DNA of 64,000 nucleotides from Aquipuribacter nitratireducens (GCF_037860835.1 NZ_JBBEOG010000012.1:1-64000), one strand, 5' to 3'; shown: positions 1-8,716, counted from the stretch's first letter. Numbers and translations: made by a program. Notes: generated by a model not told the origin, from the sequence alone.

Positions 1-237
1 TTCGCCAATGGCGCCACCGGCACGTTCTCCGACCGGCTGTGGTCGAAGGGCTGGGACGTCGTCACCGCCCTCGAGAGCGACCGGACGGCCCTGTCCGAGG
101 TGGCGCTCTACAACTCGGCGACCGGCCGCCACGTCCTCGTCGACCTCAAGGCCGGCGGCGGCACCGGCACGTTCATCGACACCTACTGGGGCCGGTACTG
201 GGTCGATGCCGTCCGCGTGAACCTCGAAGGCGACTGA
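1..237 (+). CDS. C-terminal fragment of an unknown protein
   Basis: The reading frame is open from the first base of the window and ends at a TGA at 235-237, giving the last 78 residues of a longer gene. The fragment is rich in aromatic residues and glycine, with Trp-containing stretches such as LWSKGWDVV and DTYWGRYW and a GGGTGTF turn. This pattern is common in beta-rich domains of extracytoplasmic proteins, but I do not recognise the family. A strong hairpin lies 23 bases after the stop, which supports this being a real gene end. Confidence 0.6.
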   Translation, partial: FANGATGTFSDRLWSKGWDVVTALESDRTALSEVALYNSATGRHVLVDLKAGGGTGTFIDTYWGRYWVDAVRVNLEGD

Positions 238-260
238 CCTCTGCCGACCCCGGAGCCGAC

Positions 261-289
261 GCGCCCGTCCCCGTCAAGGGGGCGGGCGC
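261..289 (+). terminator. Hairpin terminator-like structure
   Basis: Arms GCGCCCGTCCCC (261-272) and GGGGGCGGGCGC (278-289) form a 12-bp stem with one G-T pair and the loop GTCAA. There is no T-tract after it, as is usual for actinobacterial hairpin terminators. It lies just after the stop of the first gene. Confidence 0.6.
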
Positions 290-528
290 GCCCGCGTTCC
301 GGCCCACCCCCGATACGGAGCGGAGCGGGGCGGGTGCGTCCGGTTCCTCCGCTTACGCACCCTGCGCGAGGCAGGCGCGTCACCCGATCGCCGTACACGG
401 CCGTCAAGGGCGTGGGGAGCCGCGCCGACCAGGAAGGAGCCACGGGTCACGTTCCCCGCGGCCGAGCCGTCACCCGGCGGCTGACGAGCGGACAGGAGCC
501 GGTGGTGACAGTCGCGCAAGGAGCAGCG
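290..528. other. Intergenic spacer before the GGDEF-EAL gene
   Basis: Together with the hairpin before it, this is one of the longest spacers in the window. It probably holds the promoter of the GGDEF-EAL gene. I see no clear -35/-10 pair, no tRNA and no riboswitch-like structure. An open frame continues upstream of the chosen start in this spacer, but the translated part is Arg/Pro/Gly-rich and looks non-coding. Confidence 0.4.
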
Positions 529-2781
529 GTGCGCCGCCCGTGGCTGCTGCGCGCGCGACGCGTCACCGCGGTCGGCATGGTCGCCGTCATCGTCACCAGA
601 TGGGCGGCTGAACTGATCCAGGGTGGCAGCTCCTTCGCACCGACGCCGCCGATGCTCGTGTCGACACTCCTCGGAACGTTCTTCCTCCTGGCGCTCGGCT
701 ACTGCGTTGCGAGCGCCGTGGCCCTGCCCCGCCCCACCCCCCGGCTGTTGCTCGCCGGCGGCCTACTGCTGTGGGTGACCGGCTCGGCCACCGTCACGGC
801 CTCGGGCGAGGCCCACATGACCGACTTCCCCGCTCCCGGGGAGGGCTTCTTCCTCGCGTCCTACGTGCTTCTTGCTGCGGCTGTCCTGGGTGACGTGCCG
901 CGCCGGCGTGGCTGGCGGCCGTCGTCCGCCTGGCTCGACGCATTCGTCGTGTGCGCCGGGACAGTGAGCCTTGCGGGCGTCGCCCTCGTGACGCCCATCG
1001 GTGAACGAATCGCCGCCGAGGGCCTCGGCGCCCTGCTCGCGCTGCTCTACCCCATGCTCGACATCGCCCTGCTGGTCATCGTCCTCGCGCAGGTCGTGCT
1101 GCGCGGGCGCCGGCTCACCCTCTCGACCGGCGCCATCGTGACAGGGTTCCTGTGCCTCGCCGCTGCCGACAGCGTCTTCGTCCTGTCGACGTCCATGACG
1201 TACGTGACGAACGTCGTCGTCGACAGTCTGTACGGCCTCGCCTTCGGCGCCATCGTGGTCGGCCTGTGTGCGAGGCCGACCGTCAGCGGCGCCACGCTGC
1301 GCCCGAGGAGCCGGGGCACAGCCCTCGTGCTCGCCAGCCTCGGCGCCGTTGCCGTCCTGGCTCTCGACGAGGGACCCGGGCACTGGTACACAACCGTGCC
1401 GGCCATCATCACGCTTCTCGCCGCCGGCGCCCGCCTCGTCCTCGCCCTCCGCGAGGCTCAAGGCGCCGTCGAGGCCCGGCGGCTGTCCCTGACCGACGAC
1501 CTCACGGGCATCCCCAACCGCCGGGCGGTGCACGCCGAGCTGCGTCGCCGCATCACCGTCAGGAAGCCCGTCGCGCTCATGCTGCTCGATCTCGACGGCT
1601 TCAAGGAGGTCAACGACAGCCTCGGTCACGCCGCGGGGGACGCGGTCCTCATCGAGGTCGCCGCGAGGCTGGAGAAGTGGGCGGGTCACGAGCGGCTCGT
1701 GGCCCGGCTCGGCGGCGACGAGTTCGCCGTCGTCTGCCGCGATGATGACGAGGACCGTCTTCAGGGCCACGCTCGTGCGCTGCTCGACGAACTGCAGGCG
1801 CCCCTCGTCGTCGACGACATCACCGTGACCATGCGGACGTCCCTCGGGATCGCCGTCCACCGGGAGGGTGAGACGGAGGCGACCGACCTCATGCGGCAGG
1901 CCGACGTCGCGATGTACGACGCCAAGAACTCGCGCAGCGAGGTCGAGGTGTACGACGCGGCGCGCGACATGTTCTCCCGCGCACGCTTGGAGAACGTGTC
2001 CGACCTCCGCAGGGGCATCGACGACGGAGAGCTCGTCATCTGGTACCAGCCGCAGGTCGACGCCCTTACCCGCAGGGTCGTGGCGATGGAGGCGCTGGTC
2101 CGTTGGGAGCACCCGACCCGGGGCTTGCTCACGCCCATCTCCTTCCTGCCCGACGCCCGTCGGTCAGGCCTCATGACCGGCCTCACGCAGACGGTCGTGA
2201 CCTCGGTCGTCGAGGATGCACAGCGCTGGCGCCGACTGGGACTGGACTTCACGGTCAGCTTCAACTGCGCACCGCCGGAACTACTCGGCGGACAGGTACT
2301 TCCCTGCCTGTTCGACGCGCTGAGTCGAGTCGACCTGCCCGCGGAGGCCCTCCTCGTGGAGGTCACGGAGGACTCTTTCGTGGCGGACCCCGAACGCGCA
2401 CGGGAGGTGCTCGCAAAGCTGCGCGCCCACGGGGTCCAGACCGCGATCGACGACTACGGCACCGGGTTCTCCTCCCTCGCCTACCTCCGCGACCTACCGG
2501 TCCAGGAGCTCAAGATCGACCGCAGTTTCGTCTCCACCCTGTCGACGGACGTCCGCAGCCGGGTCATCGTCGACTCAACCCGCCAGATGGCGCAGGCGAT
2601 CGGCCTCCGCGTCGTGGCTGAAGGGGTCGAGGACGAGACGACGGCCGACGCCTTGGTCCGCATGGGCGTCGACGCCCTCCAGGGGTACGTCGTCGCGAGG
2701 CCGATGCCGTCAGGCGACGTGCTCGACTGGGTCGCCGGCTGGCACGCCCACCTCGACGAGGCGCGCGCCGGGGTGCTGTGA
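529..2781 (+). CDS. Membrane GGDEF-EAL cyclic-di-GMP protein
   Basis: This 750-residue protein probably makes or breaks down cyclic di-GMP at the membrane. Residues 1-310 contain about eight or nine hydrophobic helices. A GGDEF domain follows (LTDDLTGIPNRR near residue 321; intact ARLGGDEF near 395), then an EAL domain with an intact EAL motif near residue 520, the DDYGTGFSSL loop and VVAEGVED. Both catalytic signatures are present, so sequence alone does not give the net direction. No RxxD inhibitory site precedes GGDEF. The GTG at 529 was chosen because AAGGAG lies five bases upstream; the GTG at 505, after AGGAG, is an alternative. The 3' end overlaps the convergent GNAT gene by 72 bp. The oligoribonuclease at 7842, whose family finishes pGpG breakdown, is 5 kb away. 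Confidence 0.9.
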   Translation: MRRPWLLRARRVTAVGMVAVIVTRWAAELIQGGSSFAPTPPMLVSTLLGTFFLLALGYCVASAVALPRPTPRLLLAGGLLLWVTGSATVTASGEAHMTDFPAPGEGFFLASYVLLAAAVLGDVPRRRGWRPSSAWLDAFVVCAGTVSLAGVALVTPIGERIAAEGLGALLALLYPMLDIALLVIVLAQVVLRGRRLTLSTGAIVTGFLCLAAADSVFVLSTSMTYVTNVVVDSLYGLAFGAIVVGLCARPTVSGATLRPRSRGTALVLASLGAVAVLALDEGPGHWYTTVPAIITLLAAGARLVLALREAQGAVEARRLSLTDDLTGIPNRRAVHAELRRRITVRKPVALMLLDLDGFKEVNDSLGHAAGDAVLIEVAARLEKWAGHERLVARLGGDEFAVVCRDDDEDRLQGHARALLDELQAPLVVDDITVTMRTSLGIAVHREGETEATDLMRQADVAMYDAKNSRSEVEVYDAARDMFSRARLENVSDLRRGIDDGELVIWYQPQVDALTRRVVAMEALVRWEHPTRGLLTPISFLPDARRSGLMTGLTQTVVTSVVEDAQRWRRLGLDFTVSFNCAPPELLGGQVLPCLFDALSRVDLPAEALLVEVTEDSFVADPERAREVLAKLRAHGVQTAIDDYGTGFSSLAYLRDLPVQELKIDRSFVSTLSTDVRSRVIVDSTRQMAQAIGLRVVAEGVEDETTADALVRMGVDALQGYVVARPMPSGDVLDWVAGWHAHLDEARAGVL

Positions 2782-3531
2782 CGTCGTCACCGCGTCACGC
2801 AGGTCGAGGGTCCGAGGCCACACGTAGTCGCTGAGCGGCGGCAGCTCGATGTCACCGAGTCCCACGCCCATGGACATGAGCCGATGTGCCTCGGGCATGC
2901 GTCGACGCTGCTCGGCCATCATCGCGGCGAACGGCGCCACGACCGGCAGGCTGGCCGGAGAGCCGAGATACTCCGCGGGCGTCGTGCCCGCGATGGCGCG
3001 GTACTCGAGCCCGAATGTGCGAAGGAGGGCACGCACCCGCGTGTCGAGGATCGCGACCGTTGCGGACGCACCGTTGGCGCGCATGGTCTGGATGAGGCCG
3101 TGGAACAGCGCGGCGGACGCCAGCGCCGAGCGGCGCGTCCCCCGACGGACACTGATCGTCGTGACGTCCCACGTCGAGAGCGGGTCGACGCCCATGCGTT
3201 CGAGTGCTGCCACCGCGTCGACGCTCCAGGGCGCTGCGGCGCAGTCCTGGAACGTCTTGAGGCCTGCGGGGCCGGGAGCCGTCACACGGGTCGTCGCGAC
3301 GACGTCGCCTCGGTCGTCCACGAGGGAGATGAAGCGGCGCTGGGCGTCGTAGGCCCGGTACTCCGCGTCCAGCTGCTCCTGGGTGTTGCCGTACCGAGCG
3401 AAGAAGGCCCCGGCCTCGCACTCCAACGACGCTGCGAGCAGAGCACCGGTGGGGTCGACCACCAGCCGCGAGCGACCCGGCGACGTGTCCACCGGCACGT
3501 CGCTGTCCCGGTCGAGCGCGGCGACGCTCAT
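2710..3531 (-). CDS. GNAT-fold acyltransferase, LuxI/FeeM-like
   Basis: A 273-residue protein that I place in the wider GNAT/autoinducer-synthase fold by pattern only. Residues 40-90 hold FFARYGNTQEQLDAEYRAYD, then FISLVDDRGDVVATTRV, which resembles the D-x-D/YD and 'dG-vvG-aR' segments of LuxI and N-acyl amino acid synthases. A later block (WDVTTISVRRGTRRS, then LFHGLIQTMRANGASATV) resembles the 'E-SR-v' core and the acceptor helix. The start ATG overlaps the stop of the SAM-decarboxylase-like gene by one base (TGATG), so the two are translationally coupled. LuxI enzymes use SAM, which makes this partner suggestive. The substrate is unknown; an ordinary GNAT acetyltransferase remains possible. 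Confidence 0.6.
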   Translation of the reverse strand: MSVAALDRDSDVPVDTSPGRSRLVVDPTGALLAASLECEAGAFFARYGNTQEQLDAEYRAYDAQRRFISLVDDRGDVVATTRVTAPGPAGLKTFQDCAAAPWSVDAVAALERMGVDPLSTWDVTTISVRRGTRRSALASAALFHGLIQTMRANGASATVAILDTRVRALLRTFGLEYRAIAGTTPAEYLGSPASLPVVAPFAAMMAEQRRRMPEAHRLMSMGVGLGDIELPPLSDYVWPRTLDLRDAVTTSQHPGARLVEVGVPAGDPVEHVA

Positions 3532-3968
3532 CAGAACTCCTTCCAGACCGGCGCGCCACCGAAGTGGCGCGCGGCCAGGGCGACGGCGTCGCGCGCCTGG
3601 AACGGCTTGCATGCGTACACGTCGACGCTGAAGAACAGCAGCGGCTGGTCCCACGCGTAGAAGTGCGCCCCCGAGGTCTCCCAGTGGATCCAGCCCGCCC
3701 AGCCGTACAGCGGCGACTTGTGCGTGACCGGCTCGACCAGGGTCACCATCCCGATCGTGTCGCTCAGCTCTGTGAGGAACGCGCTGATGGCCTCCGCCGA
3801 GATGGGCGCATCGCAGTAGCCCTCGATGACGAGCCGCTGCCGGTGGATCATCGGTGCGAGGTCGGGCATCGGCTCCGCCGGCGAGACCCGCAGGAGCGAG
3901 CCGGGCGAGGGCACGTGCCCGGGCACGGTCGTGGGGGCGAGGACGGGGGACGCGGACTGCTGGCTCAC
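3531..3968 (-). CDS. S-adenosylmethionine decarboxylase-like protein
   Basis: A 145-residue protein resembling small prokaryotic SpeD proteins, pyruvoyl enzymes that self-cleave and decarboxylate SAM. Residues 50-90 (RLVIEGYCDAP and following) match the N-terminal strand and helix. The segment WETSGAHFYAW matches the region around the self-cleavage serine (ESH...H in classical enzymes), and FFSVDVYACKPF matches the 'aavDvftCg' block with its cysteine. The spacing around the candidate Ser/Thr differs from classical SpeD by about one residue, so altered chemistry is possible; some SpeD homologues are known to act on other amino acids. The GTG at 3968 was chosen for the GGAG five bases upstream. 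No spermidine synthase gene is adjacent. It is the first gene of a two-gene operon. Confidence 0.65.
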   Translation of the reverse strand: MSQQSASPVLAPTTVPGHVPSPGSLLRVSPAEPMPDLAPMIHRQRLVIEGYCDAPISAEAISAFLTELSDTIGMVTLVEPVTHKSPLYGWAGWIHWETSGAHFYAWDQPLLFFSVDVYACKPFQARDAVALAARHFGGAPVWKEF

Positions 3969-3999
3969 ACGGTCTCCAGAAGAGAAGGCGGGGTGACGA

Positions 4000-4013
4000 A
4001 CAGCTCGAACTGT
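4000..4013 (-). promoter_or_regulatory. Imperfect dyad upstream of the SpeD-like operon
   Basis: ACAGCTCGAACTGT forms a 14-bp dyad with one mismatched pair, 32 bp upstream of the GTG start. It lies in the 176-bp spacer that must carry the operon promoter. It could be an operator, but it does not fit a known LexA or lux box. Confidence 0.25.
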
Positions 4014-4144
4014 AGAAAGCAACCACTCAGCGTGTCCGCCAAGGCGCGGTCAGTTACTCCCTTCGGGAAGCACCCAGTCCCCCGATGTGACCGTCAAGGC
4101 ACGCTCGGTAACGGTTCGGTTGCTCCGCCCGGGTGACGGCGGGC

Positions 4145-5140
4145 TCAACCGCGCGGGCGGAGCCGCACGTTCGGCAGCTCGGGCGCACGCAGCCACGAGT
4201 CGTCGGCCCAGCCGGGCACGACGCCGAAGCGGTCGTCGCGGGACTGCCACGCCTCGCGGGAGGCGACGACCTCGTCGTGGGTCCGCCCGACGAAGTTCCA
4301 CCACATGACGAGCCGCTCCCCGAACGGCGCCCCCCCGAGCAGGAGGAGGGTCGACGGCTCGGTGACGACGACCTCGACGTCGTCGCGGTCGTCGCCGAGG
4401 TCGACGAGGTCCCCCGCCCCGGGCGCGGCCTCCTCGGGCGCGCCCACGACCGTCGCCGCCCCGTCGACGAGCAGCAGCCCGTGCTCGAAGGCCGGGTCGA
4501 GCGGCAGCCGCAGCCGCACCGGCCCGTCGGTGCGCAGCTCGGCACCGACGAGCGGGGTGTAGGTGGCGGCCGGGGAGGTGAGGCCGTCGAACGTGCCGGC
4601 GAGGACGGTGGTGCGCACCGTCGTGCCGTCGACGTCGGCGGTGCGGACCGGGAGCTCGGCGTGGTGCTCGAAGTGCGGCGCCTGGTGGCGGTGCTCCTCC
4701 GGAAGCGCCACCCACAGCTGGACCCCGTGGAGCGGGTCGCCGCCGTCGAGGGACTGCTCGCCGTGGGCGATGCCGTGCCCGCTCGTCATGATGTTGAGCT
4801 GGCCCGGGCGGATCGTCGCCTCGGAGCCGACGGAGTCGTGGTGCAGCGCCTCGCCGCCGACGAGCCAGGTCACGGTCTGCAGCCCGGTGTGGGGGTGCGG
4901 CGGCACCACCATGACCCGCTCGCCGGTAGCCGGTCCGTAGTGGTCGACGAAGCACCACGCACCGATCGTCGTGCGCTCGCGCGACGGCAGGGTGCGTCGC
5001 ACCCGCATCGCTCGCGGGCCACCGAGGGGCACGTCCCGCGCCCGCAGCACCCGCGCGAGCGGGCCGGTGCCGGCGTGCGCCGCGAGCTCCCCTCCCTCCC
5101 CGATGTCGGTGGGGCTCGGGGCGGTGTCGAGGTTGCTCAC
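4145..5140 (-). CDS. Pirin family protein (cupin)
   Basis: A 331-residue bicupin. The N-terminal cupin carries the metal-binding residues of pirins: PHPHTGLQTVTWL around residue 82 and TSGHGIAHGEQS around residue 119. Some pirins act as quercetin 2,3-dioxygenases and others as redox-sensing co-regulators; the sequence does not separate these. The start is a GTG without a clear ribosome-binding site. The spacer behind its stop holds the promoter of the SpeD-like operon. Confidence 0.9.
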   Translation of the reverse strand: MSNLDTAPSPTDIGEGGELAAHAGTGPLARVLRARDVPLGGPRAMRVRRTLPSRERTTIGAWCFVDHYGPATGERVMVVPPHPHTGLQTVTWLVGGEALHHDSVGSEATIRPGQLNIMTSGHGIAHGEQSLDGGDPLHGVQLWVALPEEHRHQAPHFEHHAELPVRTADVDGTTVRTTVLAGTFDGLTSPAATYTPLVGAELRTDGPVRLRLPLDPAFEHGLLLVDGAATVVGAPEEAAPGAGDLVDLGDDRDDVEVVVTEPSTLLLLGGAPFGERLVMWWNFVGRTHDEVVASREAWQSRDDRFGVVPGWADDSWLRAPELPNVRLRPRG

Positions 5141-5155
5141 GGCACCAGTGTGCGC

Positions 5156-6196
5156 TCACACCTGCGACGGGGCCTCCGGCGCGCCCGGGCCGGCGGAGCG
5201 GGCGGCGGGTCGGGAGGTCGTCGCCGCCCGGCGGACGACCCGGACGGCGAGCCACACGAGGCCCCCGAGGACTGCGAGGGCGACGACCCACGGCAGCAGA
5301 CCGCCGACGACGAGCAGGACGACCCCGGTGGAGGCGACGAGCGCCTCCCAGCCGCCGGTGAGCCCGGCGAGGAACGGTGGGACCTCCTCGACCTCCGCGG
5401 CGCGGACGTCGTCAGGCAGGCCCAGCCGCACGGTGAGGGTCGCGAGGGCGGCACGGTCGGCGAGGGCGGCCCGTCGCGCGTCGAGGGACTCCAGGTCCGC
5501 CTGCCGGCGCGTGAGCTCCCGCTCGAGGGCGAGGACGTCGTCGAGGCTCGTCGCCTCCGCGAGCAGCGCACGGACCCGCTCGACGCCGGCGCGCTGCGTC
5601 GCGACCCGGCTCTCGAGGTCGACCAGGGTGTTCTCGACGTCCTCGTCCTCTGTGGTGCGGGACACCTCCTCACCGAGCGCGGCGACGTCGGCGGTGACGT
5701 CCCCGACGCCCTGGACGGGCACTCGGAGGACGAGCTCGGCGCTCGGGTGCTCGCCGCCGACGGTGCTCTCACCCGCGACGAAGCCGCCAGCGACGACGGC
5801 GAGGTCGCGGGTGCGGCGGGCGGCATCGGCGACGTCGTCGACGGCCACCTCGACGGTCGTGGTGACGACGCGCCGCCCCGCCTGCGTGGCCGTGGACGCG
5901 CCGAGCGCGACGTCGACGTCCGCGGCGGCGGCCTCGGCGTCCGGGTCGGAGGCCGCCTCGCCGCCGGCCTCGTCCGCGCCGGCGTCCTGGTCCGCACCGT
6001 CGACGGGACCGTCCTGCGCGGCCTCCGCCTCGGGTGCGGCCTCGGCGCCCACGAACTCCTCGCCCCCGCCGGCGTCCTCCGTCGCGGAGTCGGCGCCGGC
6101 GCACCCGGCGAGGAGGGTCGCGAGCGCGAGCGACAGCAGCGCGAGGACCGTGACGAGGACGGCGGAGCGGGCGGGGCGGCGGGCCGGACCGGACAT
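5156..6196 (-). CDS. DUF4349 lipoprotein
   Basis: A 346-residue membrane-anchored protein. The N-terminus has a signal peptide ending in the lipobox LLAGC, followed by an acidic Ala/Glu-rich linker. The DUF4349 region has VVTTTVEVAVDDV, then a coiled-coil stretch (NTLVDLESRVATQ to DLESLDARRAALADRA) and a C-terminal transmembrane helix with basic residues after it. The ATG at 6196 has AGGAG upstream. The function of DUF4349 is unknown; its topology suggests an envelope-anchored coiled coil. Fifteen bases separate it from the pirin gene. Confidence 0.85.
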   Translation of the reverse strand: MSGPARRPARSAVLVTVLALLSLALATLLAGCAGADSATEDAGGGEEFVGAEAAPEAEAAQDGPVDGADQDAGADEAGGEAASDPDAEAAAADVDVALGASTATQAGRRVVTTTVEVAVDDVADAARRTRDLAVVAGGFVAGESTVGGEHPSAELVLRVPVQGVGDVTADVAALGEEVSRTTEDEDVENTLVDLESRVATQRAGVERVRALLAEATSLDDVLALERELTRRQADLESLDARRAALADRAALATLTVRLGLPDDVRAAEVEEVPPFLAGLTGGWEALVASTGVVLLVVGGLLPWVVALAVLGGLVWLAVRVVRRAATTSRPAARSAGPGAPEAPSQV

Positions 6197-6379
6197 GGAG
6201 GGCTCCTCTCGGCACGCCCCGACGGCGCGCTCACGAGTCTGACGCCGTGCTGAGCAGCGTGGATCCGGCCCCAGGCCACGATCAGGACACGGTTCGGCCA
6301 CGACGCGGACACGGGCGACCGGACCCTTGGGCGCACCCACCGGCTCGGGCGGGCACGGGAGTCGAGCGGGTGCGCCGGA

Positions 6380-7510
6380 TCAGCCGCCGAAGCCCGCGCG
6401 GGCGCTCACGAGCCGCTGGAGGAGGTCCTGCTCGCGGGCGCGCGCGTCCCACGGGGCCGTGCCGGTCTCCATCCGCTCCCGCAGGTGGGCGAGCCGGACC
6501 GCGGCGAGCTGGAAGCGGTGCATGGCGTCGCGCGCGCTGCGTCCGCCCCGGTTCTCCGCCCACGCGAGGGCCTGCCGCCGCTCGGTCAGCGAGCCGACCA
6601 TCCGCTCCTCGGCCGGGCTCAGCCAGCCGTGGAGGCCGTACACGGCGACGTTGCGCCGGATCATCCGCGCCTCGCGCCGGCGTGCGGTGAGCGCGACGGC
6701 GACGAACGTGACGAACAGCGGCACCCACAGCACGACGAACGTCGTGAGGAAGCCGCCGGGCGCGGCGACGGCGAGCCCGTTCCACAGCGCGTGCAGCGCG
6801 ACCGCGGCGCCGAAGCCGACGAGAGCCCAGCCCCACCGGGTCGCCCCGTGTCGTCGCGTGGCGACCACGAGGCCGACGCCGAATGCGGCGGTGAACAGCG
6901 GGTGCGCGAAGGGCGAGACGATGCCGCGCAGGACGAACGTCGCGACGAGCCCGCCCGTGCCCTGGTCGAGGAAAGCCGTTCCGAAGTAGAGGATGTTCTC
7001 GGTGAAGGCGAAGCCGACACCGACGAGGCCCGCGTAGACGAAGCCGTCGACGAGCCCGTCGAGGTGACGGCGGCCGAGGGCGAGGATCGCGAGGATGCCG
7101 AGGGCCTTGAGCCCCTCCTCCACGACCGGCGCCACGACGACGGCCCCGACGACCTCCGGGTCACCGCCGGCGGCGCTGATCGCGAGCGTCGGAGGGAGGC
7201 TCAGCAGGAGCGCGCCCGCGGTCGCGACCGCGGCACCCCAGCCGAAGGCGAACAGCAGCAGGCCCCGGGGCTCCGGTTCGTGCCGGTCGAGCCACAGGTA
7301 CACCAGGACGAGCGGCGCGACGGGCAGCGCCGCGACGACGAGCCCCGCGGCCCACGCGCCGGGCCCGACGCTCAGCAGCAGCACGCCGGTGACGACGACG
7401 GCGCACGCGGCGACGAGCAGCACCCCGACGACGGTGAGGACGACCTGCCCGAGCCGGCTGCCGGTCCCGGGTCGCGACATGGCGGGAGGTTCCGTCCCCG
7501 GCTGGCTCAT
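6380..7510 (-). CDS. PrsW-type membrane protease
   Basis: A 376-residue polytopic membrane protein of the PrsW/CAAX-protease-like superfamily. Diagnostic motifs are VVEEGLKA (EExxK), FAFTENI, the [11 protein letters not shown] helix and HALWN; these carry the predicted metal ligands. In Bacillus, PrsW cuts an anti-sigma factor, but no anti-sigma gene is adjacent here, so the substrate is unknown. The C-terminal 100 residues form a soluble tail ([11 protein letters not shown], then [18 protein letters not shown]). The ATG at 7510 was chosen because TAGCCT lies seven bases upstream, fitting a leaderless transcript. It is divergent from a small membrane-protein gene. Confidence 0.88.
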   Translation of the reverse strand: MSQPGTEPPAMSRPGTGSRLGQVVLTVVGVLLVAACAVVVTGVLLLSVGPGAWAAGLVVAALPVAPLVLVYLWLDRHEPEPRGLLLFAFGWGAAVATAGALLLSLPPTLAISAAGGDPEVVGAVVVAPVVEEGLKALGILAILALGRRHLDGLVDGFVYAGLVGVGFAFTENILYFGTAFLDQGTGGLVATFVLRGIVSPFAHPLFTAAFGVGLVVATRRHGATRWGWALVGFGAAVALHALWNGLAVAAPGGFLTTFVVLWVPLFVTFVAVALTARRREARMIRRNVAVYGLHGWLSPAEERMVGSLTERRQALAWAENRGGRSARDAMHRFQLAAVRLAHLRERMETGTAPWDARAREQDLLQRLVSARAGFGG

Positions 7511-7517
7511 GTGCTGC

Positions 7518-7523
7518 AGGCTA
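7518..7523 (-). promoter_or_regulatory. -10 hexamer TAGCCT of the PrsW-type gene
   Basis: Read on the minus strand, TAGCCT lies seven bases before the ATG at 7510. This places the transcription start at or near the start codon. Confidence 0.5.
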
Positions 7524-7540
7524 GGCACCGGAGGTGCGCG

Positions 7541-7831
7541 GTGCAGGGCGGATCCGAACGGGGTGAGGCCGGTGGCTCCGCCGCGCGCCACGGCCGCCGC
7601 CGGGCGACGGTCGAACGGCCCCGGGTCGCGCCGCTCGTGGCGTGGGCGGCGTTCGCCGTGGTCGTCACCGTCGTCGTGCTCCTGGCGCTCGGTGCCTCGC
7701 CCGGCACGGTCGTCGGGGTCGGCGCCGGCGCGGTCGTGGTCGCCGGGGTGCTCGTCGTGGCCGCCGTCCTCATGCCGCCGTCGCCGCTGCCGGAGGAGCG
7801 GCGGTCGGGTCCGGACGGCGCTCCCCCGTAG
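7541..7831 (+). CDS. Small two-helix membrane protein
   Basis: A 96-residue protein with a basic N-terminus ([13 protein letters not shown]), two hydrophobic helices ([21 protein letters not shown] and a Gly/Ala/Val-rich second one) and a short polar tail. The GTG at 7541 has GGAGG at 7530-7534. Its stop lies 10 bases before the start of the oligoribonuclease gene, whose own promoter hexamer overlaps this stop codon. I do not recognise a family. It diverges from the PrsW-type gene across about 30 bases. Confidence 0.6.
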   Translation: MQGGSERGEAGGSAARHGRRRATVERPRVAPLVAWAAFAVVVTVVVLLALGASPGTVVGVGAGAVVVAGVLVVAAVLMPPSPLPEERRSGPDGAPP

Positions 7832-7834
7832 GCT
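7829..7834 (+). promoter_or_regulatory. -10 hexamer TAGGCT of orn
   Basis: TAGGCT ends seven bases before the GTG start of orn, consistent with a leaderless transcript. It overlaps the stop codon of the preceding small gene. Confidence 0.5.
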
Positions 7835-7841
7835 GCCGGAC

Positions 7842-8588
7842 GTGAGCGAGGGCGACACGACGAGCGGCGGCGGTCCCGACGGCGGCTCCGGCAGCGGCAG
7901 CGGCGGCACGGCCGCGACGAGCCGGGAGCGCATCGTCTGGGTCGACTGCGAGATGACGGGCCTCGACCTCGAGCGGGATGCGCTCGTGGAGATCGCGGCG
8001 CTCGTCACCGACGCGGACCTCACGGTCCTCGGCGAGGGCGTCGACGTCGTCATCCGCCCCCCGGACGAGGCCCTCGCGCAGATGCGAGACGTCGTCCGCG
8101 ACATGCACACGACCTCGGGCCTGCTCGACGTGCTCGCCGACGGCACCACCATCGCCGACGCCCAGGAGCAGGTCCTCGCCTACGTGCGCCGCTTCGTGCC
8201 GGACGCGCGCAAGGCGCCCCTCGCGGGCAGCAGCGTCGGCACCGACCGCGGCTTCATCGCCCGCGACATGCCGGCGCTCGACGAGCACCTGCACTACCGG
8301 GTCGTCGACGTGTCGAGCATCAAGGAGCTCGTGCGACGGTGGTACCCGCGGGTGCACTTCAACGCCCCCGCCAAGCACGGCGGGCACCGGGCGATGGCCG
8401 ACATCCTCGAGTCCATCGCCGAGCTCCGCTTCTACCGCGAGGCGGTGTTCGTGCCGCAGCCCGGCCCGGACACCGACCACGTCCGCGCCCTCGCGCCCGC
8501 GCACGAGGTCCCGGCCGGCAGCGTGCCGGACTGGGCGCCCGGGCTCGGCGACGGCGGGGCGGTCACGGCGGAGCAGAGCGGCGCCTGA
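7842..8588 (+). CDS. orn: Oligoribonuclease
   Basis: A 248-residue DEDDh 3'-5' exoribonuclease that degrades 2-5 nucleotide RNAs, including pGpG from cyclic di-GMP breakdown. All motifs are present: [12 protein letters not shown] (first Asp and Glu), [15 protein letters not shown] (middle Asp) and [11 protein letters not shown] (His and last Asp). A 25-residue Gly/Ser-rich N-terminal extension and an acidic Pro-rich C-terminal tail make it longer than the roughly 180-residue E. coli enzyme; such tails are common in actinobacteria. A tRNA-His gene follows. Confidence 0.95.
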   Translation: MSEGDTTSGGGPDGGSGSGSGGTAATSRERIVWVDCEMTGLDLERDALVEIAALVTDADLTVLGEGVDVVIRPPDEALAQMRDVVRDMHTTSGLLDVLADGTTIADAQEQVLAYVRRFVPDARKAPLAGSSVGTDRGFIARDMPALDEHLHYRVVDVSSIKELVRRWYPRVHFNAPAKHGGHRAMADILESIAELRFYREAVFVPQPGPDTDHVRALAPAHEVPAGSVPDWAPGLGDGGAVTAEQSGA

Positions 8589-8640
8589 GTCCTCTACACT
8601 CCTTCTCGCAGTCGCGGGCCGCTCGCCGGTCGCGGCCGTG

Positions 8641-8716
8641 GTGGGTGTAGCTCAGCTGGTAGAGCGCCGCGTTGTGGTCGCGGATGTCGCGGGTTCAAGT
8701 CCCGTCACTCACCCCA
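8641..8716 (+). tRNA. tRNA-His (GTG anticodon)
   Basis: Acceptor GTGGGTG (8641-8647) pairs with CACTCAC (8706-8712). The anticodon loop TTGTGGT reads GTG. The T arm has GGTTCAAGTCCC, the discriminator is C, and CCA is encoded. A G at 8640 opposite C73 provides the extra G-1 expected of tRNA-His. Confidence 0.95.

Noticed and set aside
3989-4016. LexA/SOS box in front of the SpeD-like operon
   Set aside because: GTTCG occurs as a direct repeat there, not as the inverted GAAC-N4-GTTC of actinobacterial SOS boxes.
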